DNA from: Sesamum alatum
Lineage: Eukaryota; Streptophyta; Magnoliopsida; Lamiales; Pedaliaceae
Length of the DNA: 64,000 nt
Assembly (NCBI GenBank): GCA_034509735.1
Contig: JACGWO010000006.1
Span: 32,481,141-32,545,140, forward strand
Direction: 5' to 3'
Below, one piece after another: positions 58,045 through 64,000 of the stretch. Position 1 is the stretch's first letter; every line of letters starts with the position of its first letter. A program made the position numbers and the translations under genes. The notes under the pieces are model-generated. The model had not been told where the DNA came from, ran no database searches, and saw nothing but the letters and a program-made list of their open reading frames with translations.

Positions 58045-58130
58045 AGTATTACCTAGAAAGAAAGTTATAATTTTAATTATCTCTATCATTTATTAATTTA
58101 ATTTTAAGCATATCCTTTTTAATTCATCGT
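58045..58130 (+). repeat. Flanking repeat, right copy
   Basis: Resembles 51650-51747 (cctagaaagaaag, tttttaattcatcgttc). Present on both sides of the LINE. Confidence 0.6.
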
Positions 58131-58548
58131 TCAATAAAATAATTAATGTTTACCAAATATTTTTTCCGATATTTTTGAAAAATATCCATGGGCTAGAAAA
58201 ACCTCTTTGTTTTAAATTTGTAAATTTAAAAATGTATTTATCTTTAATTTCTGTTTATCTAAACAAACTCATCTAGATAATTCTATCTTCAAGATTACCT
58301 AAACAGAATTGTATATTATAGGTGCTGTCAAATTTTAGTTCATAAGTAGATCAGATTCAACTTTCAAGTTGTGAAATTCTATTGCTCTGAAAGATTGTAG
58401 TACACTTGCACATCTTTATAGTAGTTTATTATATTCTATTACATCTATTATAATCATATAAAACATTAAATTATTGTATGTAAATATTCATGTAATTATT
58501 CTATGGAAATAAAATAGTCCACTCATGTACATATCCGACCTACAGTTA
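58131..58548. other. AT-rich intergenic DNA
   Basis: Nothing recognisable. Confidence 0.35.
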
Positions 58549-58980
58549 AGCCTTAAATGCATTTTTGGTCCGTAATTTAGGTCATTTGTTGTTTTCATCT
58601 TTTAGTTTTTTTGGGTAGCATTTTTGTATTACATCATTTTTATTTTTGTGATTTTAGTCCTTTTTCACCGGAGTTCTCTCTTCTCGTCGGAAAAATGCAC
58701 GTGTGTCGCAACTGACATTTTAAAATTAGTCCTTTTGTTCCTATTACCCTATTTTTACCAGCATTTTTGTTCTTTAACTTTTTAGGATAGTATTTTGGTC
58801 CTGTATCTTTTTAATTTTCACGATTTCAATCTCTTCTTTCGCCAGAGTTCATCCTTCTCGCTAGTGAAGGTAAACTCTAAGGAACAAAAGGACCGAAATT
58901 GAAAAAATTAAAAAATATAAGACCAAAATACCACTAAATCCTAAATTACGAGATGAAAAATGTTTTTTGGTCCTACATTT
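58549..58980. repeat. Fold-back (inverted repeat) element, ~430 bp
   Basis: The left arm (ttaaatgcatttttggtccg, catcttttagtttttttggg) pairs with the right arm (cctaaattacgagatgaaaa, tgttttttggtcctaca), with inner pairs around cgccagagttc/cggagttc. A fold-back element of the same general stem type as 39702-40207. Confidence 0.7.
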
Positions 58981-59444
58981 AATTATAGTTTCACATAAGA
59001 TATGTTAGATATACAACTCACAAGATTTAGATTCCAGGCCATGGAAGTTTGAAAATTATCGAGCATCTATATTAGTTTGATTTTTCAACTTGTGCTATCG
59101 CTCCAGCTAAAATCCCGAGCGCACCCGTGAAAGCATGCACATCATTTAATTTCTTTATTCTACACTATTAATTAATTTGTGTCACACTCTTTGTTTATGC
59201 AACTTCTATAATATTATTTAAAATAAGATATATATATATATATAATTTTATTATTTAATGAAATATACAAAATAATTAATTTATATTCAATTAATAAGAA
59301 AACAGTGACAAAAAATAAATAAAAATTTTAAAAAATAAATAGCTATTAAAGATAATGGGAGAGTTGGGAAGTTAGATAGAAAAATAAAATAAAAATAAAT
59401 ATAAAAAAGACAAACAAAAAGACGAGATACTAAAAATGTGCTCT
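58981..59444. other. AT-rich intergenic DNA
   Basis: No gene recognised. An (AT)n tract at about 59229-59243. Confidence 0.35.
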
Positions 59445-60015
59445 CCCTTAATATATAACTAGTAAATGTGGCACATTCTATGTATGTGCATATTTTTTTA
59501 AAATATTAAAAATAAAGTATTTTTATAAATTATATTATTTATTCTTTATAGAGTTAAAACTACCTATATATAAAACAAAATGCATGAGAAAAAACTACCA
59601 AAATTTGTTGTGGCATGATGAGTGGGGAAGTTAAAATTAATTAATTTATTTATTTTTTTTTCAAAAAAATGGCAGACCAATTTAATTTGGACACCAGAAG
59701 GGCCCTCTCCAATAATGTATAGTATAGACTAGTAAGTGTGAAACATTCTATGTATGTGCATAAATTTTAAAAAATATTTAGAATAAAATATTTTTGACAA
59801 ATTATATTCCTTATTTTTTGTAGAGTGAAAAAATACCTAATATATATATATAAGATAATATATGTAAGATAAAAATGCATGAGAAAAAAATCAAAAAAAA
59901 AGAAGTTATAGAAGATTATGATGAGTGAAGAAGTTAATAATAATTAATTAATAATTTTTTGTTAATGACAGACGAAATTTCTTTGAACACCAAAATAATC
60001 GTCTTCAAAAATATA
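59445..60015 (+). repeat. Two-unit tandem repeat, ~275 bp per unit
   Basis: aactagtaaatgtggcacattctatgtatgtgcata at 59457 recurs as gactagtaagtgtgaaacattctatgtatgtgcata at 59728, and the units continue in parallel (tagagt-aaaa-tacct, gcatgagaaaaaa, gatgagtg-gaagtta, gacaccagaa/gaacaccaaaa). The cacatt…actagt edge (minus strand) recalls Helitron 3' ends, but no hairpin was confirmed. Confidence 0.65.
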
Positions 60016-60492
60016 TAGTATATATATAAAATAGAAGCATCATTCCTAATATTATTTTTATTTGTAAATACCTTCTGGAGGAGGATGAGCACCTACATTT
60101 CTTTTTTTTTTTTTTTTAAGCTACTCGCAACTGCTGTAAGGAAAGGAAGGCTGCGAGGAGCGAACCAATCTAGTCTCACGTCAAAGTTTTATAAAATAAA
60201 TAAGAAAACAATAAAAACACATATAATGTACATATTCATTAACTTGGTTGCTCACACAACAGATCGAAATACAATTATACTGTTGAACATGCATGAAATA
60301 GTACTACTTCACTACAAAATAAGTTAGACAAATCCACAGACATGGAATCGCAAAGAACATGGCAATTTGCTCACATGCATCCAAAACTTTGCCTAACCTA
60401 TGCTTGTTTTTGCCAGCTAAAATCCTAATGCACCCATATGTTACCACTATTTCTTTATCATATCCTAAAAATCACCATCTTAACTCTTACCC

Positions 60493-60499
60493 TATAAAA
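60493..60499 (+). promoter_or_regulatory. TATA box of HyPRP gene 3
   Basis: TATAAAA followed by ACCCCAC, 50 bp before the ATG, homologous to 28688-28694. The TATA-ATG distance is shorter than in gene 2 because a 37-bp segment (acaccacaaatcc... in gene 2) is absent. Confidence 0.8.
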
Positions 60500-60549
60500 A
60501 CCCCACTTCTGTCTTCCCCACAACCTACTAGCGGTTTCCTTGACAAAAA

Positions 60550-60969
60550 ATGGCTACCAAGAAACACACATCCATAGCCCTTTTCCTAGTACTCAACCTT
60601 GTATTCTTCACTCTTTCTAGTGCATGTGGGACTTGCCCTACTCCAAAACCAAAGCCCAAGCCCAAGCCAAAGCCAAACTGTCCTCCTCCACCGGCGAGCC
60701 CCGGCAAGGCCACTTGCCCCAGAGATACCCTAAAATTAGGTGTATGTGCTAATTTGCTTGGTGGGCTGATTGATCTCACCATTGGAACTCCTCCCAAAAC
60801 TCCATGCTGCTCTCTGATCGAAGGATTGGCCGATCTGGAGGCCGCCGTCTGCCTCTGCACCGCCATCAAAGCCAATGTTTTGGGCATCAACCTTAACGTT
60901 CCCCTCTCACTCAGCTTGCTACTCAATGTTTGCTCAAAGAAGGTTCCACCAGGCTTCCAGTGTGCCTAA
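60550..60969 (+). CDS. Hybrid proline-rich protein (DC2.15-like), gene 3
   Basis: 139-residue, intronless, secreted HyPRP, near-identical to gene 2: signal peptide 1-25; linker [20 protein letters not shown] with one more Lys-Pro unit; intact eight-cysteine domain with the family spacing C-X9-C-X19-CC-X13-CXC-X24-C-X9-C; ends GFQCA. Substitutions relative to gene 2 are few (GS/GT, GKI/GKA, CAD/CAN, CCT/CCS). No cysteine changes, so the fold should be kept. Expression may differ from gene 2 because the proximal promoters differ. Confidence 0.95.
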   Translation: MATKKHTSIALFLVLNLVFFTLSSACGTCPTPKPKPKPKPKPNCPPPPASPGKATCPRDTLKLGVCANLLGGLIDLTIGTPPKTPCCSLIEGLADLEAAVCLCTAIKANVLGINLNVPLSLSLLLNVCSKKVPPGFQCA

Positions 60970-61083
60970 ACAACGCAAATTTTACTAGTAATTTCGTTGC
61001 CATTGATGGGATTTTTCGCTCTGAATTTCTTCAAATTTTAGTTTCTAAATTGCTTCCGGTATATTTTTTGCTCCTATTTACCA

Positions 61084-61089
61084 AATAAA
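61084..61089 (+). terminator. Putative polyadenylation signal of HyPRP gene 3
   Basis: AATAAA ~115 bp after the stop, conserved with 29301-29306. Confidence 0.5.
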
Positions 61090-61529
61090 GGGGGAAAAGG
61101 GTGAATGCTACAGAGAATGTACACTCACTGTGTGAGAGTACACTCTCGTGACTTTTCCTTACATTATAGTTTCCAGTTCTTGTCCTCGTTTGTGCTCTTA
61201 TCTACCTTGGATCTAGAATATTTTTTCCTCGTTTATATGTGCAATGAAAATTGTAAGTTTTGGTAATACTATTGACACAACAAATATTGGTCGCATGAGT
61301 GCCCTACGTTGAGGATTGTTACATTTCTATTAAGATATGGCAAAACTCGTATATTGTGTTGCATATATGTTTTTACTTGATTAATTAAACTGCTTAATTT
61401 TTATTTTATTTGACTTAAGAAGTGTAAGTGTACCTATTTAGAATTATTTCCTCATCAAGTCAAAAATCAAATGCCACGTATATAAATTGTATATATGAAT
61501 ATATTACATATGTTATGTGATTATATAAA

Positions 61530-63057
61530 GGCTTAATTATTTTTAATGTCCCGTATATATAGGATAGTGGTTAAAAAGGACCATATAAAGGGGTGACAAT
61601 TTATACCTTAGAATTAAATTTTTTAAAGTAATTATAGGATTTCGACCATCGAATTTTAAAAAGTGGTCGAATTTTCCTGACATGGACATTTTTAGGACTT
61701 TTAAAATTTGGAGAATTGTTGACTGGGAATAGCTGAAAAAACTCACGCCACATAAGTCTGACTGGAAATTGCATTTACTGTCCCGTATATATGGGGTAGT
61801 GGCAAAATAAGGACCGTATATAAAGGGCTGACAATTTGTACCCTTGAACTAAATATTTTTAAGCAATTACAGGACTTTGACCACGAATTTTAAAAAGTGA
61901 CCAAATTTTGCTGACATGGACATTTTTAGGGATGTTTAAATTAGGAGAATTGTTGACTGTGCGTAACTAAAAAAATTCACGCCACATAAGTGTTGACTAG
62001 ACAAATTTTAATATAATCTACCCACTAAAATATTCTTATTTACTGTTTTTTTATCCAATCAATTTTGCATTTTTTTTTTTGTTTTCCAATCTTCAATCAT
62101 TTCGTTGTTGTTGTTGTTTCGTAGAATGAGGGTTAGGGGAATGTGGGGTGCAGGATTGTAGGTAGTTGGTCAATAAAGAGTGATTGCGCCCGCGCGCCCC
62201 CCCCAACGCTTATATGGCGTGAATTTTTCAACTACGCCCAACCAACAATTTTCCTAATTTAAAAAACCCTAAAAATGTCCATGTCAGCAAAGTCTGGTCA
62301 CTTTTTTAAAATTTAGTGGTCGGATCCTGTAATTGCTTAAAAAAATTTAGTTCCAGAGTATAAATTGCCACCCCTTTATATATGGTCCTTATTTTGCAAC
62401 TACCCCATATTTACGGGGCAGTAAATGTAATTCCCAGTCAGCGCTTATGTGGTGTGGGTTTTTTCAGCTACGCACAGTCAGCAATTCTTCCAATTTTGTA
62501 TGTATAATAAATTACAAATACCCCTTTGTTGTTTCAAAAAATTACAAATACCCCCCCTGAGGTTTGTCATAATAACAAATATCCTTGTTTGAGATAAAAA
62601 ATTATAAATACCCCCCTGAGGTTTGACATAATAACAATTCTCCCCTAAGGTTTGGCATAATAACAAATACCCCCTTGTTGTTTGAAAAATTACAAATACC
62701 CCCTTGAGGTTTGTAACCATATAACAAATAACTATTTTCATTCATTTTTATGGATAAATTGACCAAAATGCCCTTATGCACTGAATTATTTTTTTATTTA
62801 ATTCTGAAATTTTTTTTTGGACTACAATGCATAGGGAGAGGTGTCTTAAGTTTTTTACACAGAGGAGCAATAATGCAATTTGCCTCGGTTGAATTTTCTA
62901 CAATTTTAATAAAAAAATCAGGGCAAAATGATCAATTTTAGACATTTTGTTAAAAATTACAAACCTCAGGGGGTATTTATAATTTTTTAAAAAATGAGGA
63001 GTATATATAATTATGCCAAATCTCATGGAAGGTGGCTGTAATTTACCCTTTAAAAAA
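61530..63057. repeat. Composite repeat insertion in duplication unit B
   Basis: Absent from unit A. It contains two direct ~230 bp repeats (about 61540-61770 and 61777-62005; shared cccgtatatat, ggaccatata/ggaccgtata, ctgacatggacatttttag, cacgccacataag) and an inverted version at about 62211-62500, then a set of imperfect ~45 bp repeats (aaattacaaatacccc, cctgaggtttg) at 62505-62990. Probably two or more MITE-like elements inserted together or nested; boundaries approximate. Confidence 0.7.
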
Positions 63058-63232
63058 GTAATCATTTATGTAATAAAACGTTCATCGTTTACGTTATAGA
63101 AATTAAAACGGTCCTATGATACAAAATACGCAAATAACACATGCATTTTTGTTTTTTGGGTAAGCGCCAATAACATGCATCTCGTAGTGGTAGTAGAAGA
63201 AATTAATATAATTGTTTATTAAGGTTAATTAT

Positions 63233-63508
63233 TATTGTCAAAAGAAAAAAATTATAGTAAATACACTTTAATCACGTTCCACAACACCATTAATCGTTGT
63301 TTCTGTAAGTGAGTTAAAAGTATCAGATGTAGCTAAAATTATGACAAATATTTTGGCCATAACTAAATTATGATAAATATTGATTAATCATGATAAAAAT
63401 TTATGTTTTCGCATTGATTTTTTTTATTACCATGGTTAATATTTTGATTTACTACGATTACTAAGTTGTGGTCATTTATAATGTGATAAAAAATAATTTT
63501 TTTGTAGA
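63233..63508. mobile_element. CACTA-like MITE, unit B copy
   Basis: Homologous to 30067-30299 (aatcacg.., gttgtggtcatttataatgtg, ttttttgtagag). Its right end TGTAGAG has lost the TAGTG form. Confidence 0.5.
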
Positions 63509-64000
63509 GATTAGATGTATATGTGAAATTATATAAAAATTAAAGCTATTATGAATATGTTTTACTGTGGTTAATTTCAATGTTTATTTATTCCTAAAAT
63601 CTACATCCAGCTATTTCGATATCTATCTATCTATCTATTCGATCTATTCTATGTTTACTCAAGTACTATATACTTGGTTGTAATGTTTTATATTTTTTAT
63701 ATGATTTTCTTATGATGTATCTAATTATAAAATAGAATTAATTACTGATTGTATCTATGCCAAGAAGTAAATTTAGTAACTTTTTATTAGGTATTACATT
63801 AATTAATTACATACATACGAAATTAAGTGATGGAATAAAAATTTTAAATAAATAAATATTAATAATAAAAGATACTGCGAATTATCACTTACGTACTAAG
63901 TTATCCTAAATTGGGATTCTAATAAAAAGTAAAACAAGTAATAATAAAGAATTATCTATCTATCTATCTATAATATTACAAAAATATGAAAATTTGATAT

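Larger units (their letters stand above)
60268..64000 (+). repeat. Duplication unit B containing HyPRP gene 3 (continues off window)
   Basis: Same-orientation copy of 28185-30760: upstream promoter, gene, 3' UTR, CACTA-like repeat (63233-63508), and tail with TCTA repeats (63956-63973). A ~1.5 kb repeat insertion (about 61530-63057) interrupts homology. It lacks the 277 bp MITE and a 37-bp 5' UTR segment present in A. Confidence 0.88.

Noticed and set aside
62500..62990. Regularly spaced ~45 bp repeats as a CRISPR-like array
   Set aside because: Repeats are imperfect, AT-rich, with no uniform spacers, and lie in plant nuclear repeats.

Overview
The window reads as nuclear DNA of a flowering plant, most likely a eudicot. 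The intergenic DNA is AT-rich and packed with transposable elements: several Ty1/copia LTR retrotransposons, LINEs, Helitrons, CACTA-like and PIF/Harbinger-like elements, and many fold-back repeats. The only ordinary host genes I can support encode hybrid proline-rich proteins (HyPRPs, DC2.15/AIR1/EARLI1 type: signal peptide, proline-rich linker, eight-cysteine domain). I cannot name the species. No bacterial-style operons, CRISPR arrays, rRNA or tRNA genes were recognised.

Layout. 1-6215: a decayed copia element with a ~2 kb LTR; its 5' part lies outside the window. 7034-7456 (minus): HyPRP gene 1, whose eight-cysteine domain contains a frameshifted block. 8043-8922: a PIF/Harbinger-like MITE with TTA target duplications. 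10603-12789: a solo LTR of the same family as the first element. 13300-19014: a degenerate copia element with a duplicated LTR-gag block, running into a LINE fragment (19015-19625) and a CACTA-like fragment (19627-19771). 19850-25697: a complete-length but mutated Tork-type copia element with two ~700 bp LTRs and GAATC target duplications. 28185-30760: duplication unit A with HyPRP gene 2. 30884-32639: a non-autonomous Helitron. 32945-37914 (minus): an Ale/Retrofit-like copia element with ~197 bp LTRs and TAAAT target duplications. 40236-44040 (minus): a decayed RPA/Rep-helicase Helitron. 44381-44600: a 220 bp mini-Helitron. 45290-49160: a CACTA (En/Spm) remnant split by a solo LTR. 52080-58027: a LINE with nuclease, reverse transcriptase and zf-RVT regions, split by an antisense solo LTR with GAGGA target duplications. 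60268-64000: duplication unit B with HyPRP gene 3 and a ~1.5 kb composite repeat insertion.

How the parts relate. HyPRP genes 2 and 3 are recent duplicates whose shared flanks extend at least 2.5 kb. Comparing the two units gives an empty site for a 277 bp MITE in the gene 2 upstream region. The ~2 kb LTR family occurs four times, three of them as probable solo LTRs, so LTR-LTR recombination appears frequent here. I found no convincing new system. The most useful signals are the dated-by-paralogue MITE insertion, the frameshifted block in HyPRP gene 1, and the well-bounded nested insertions.
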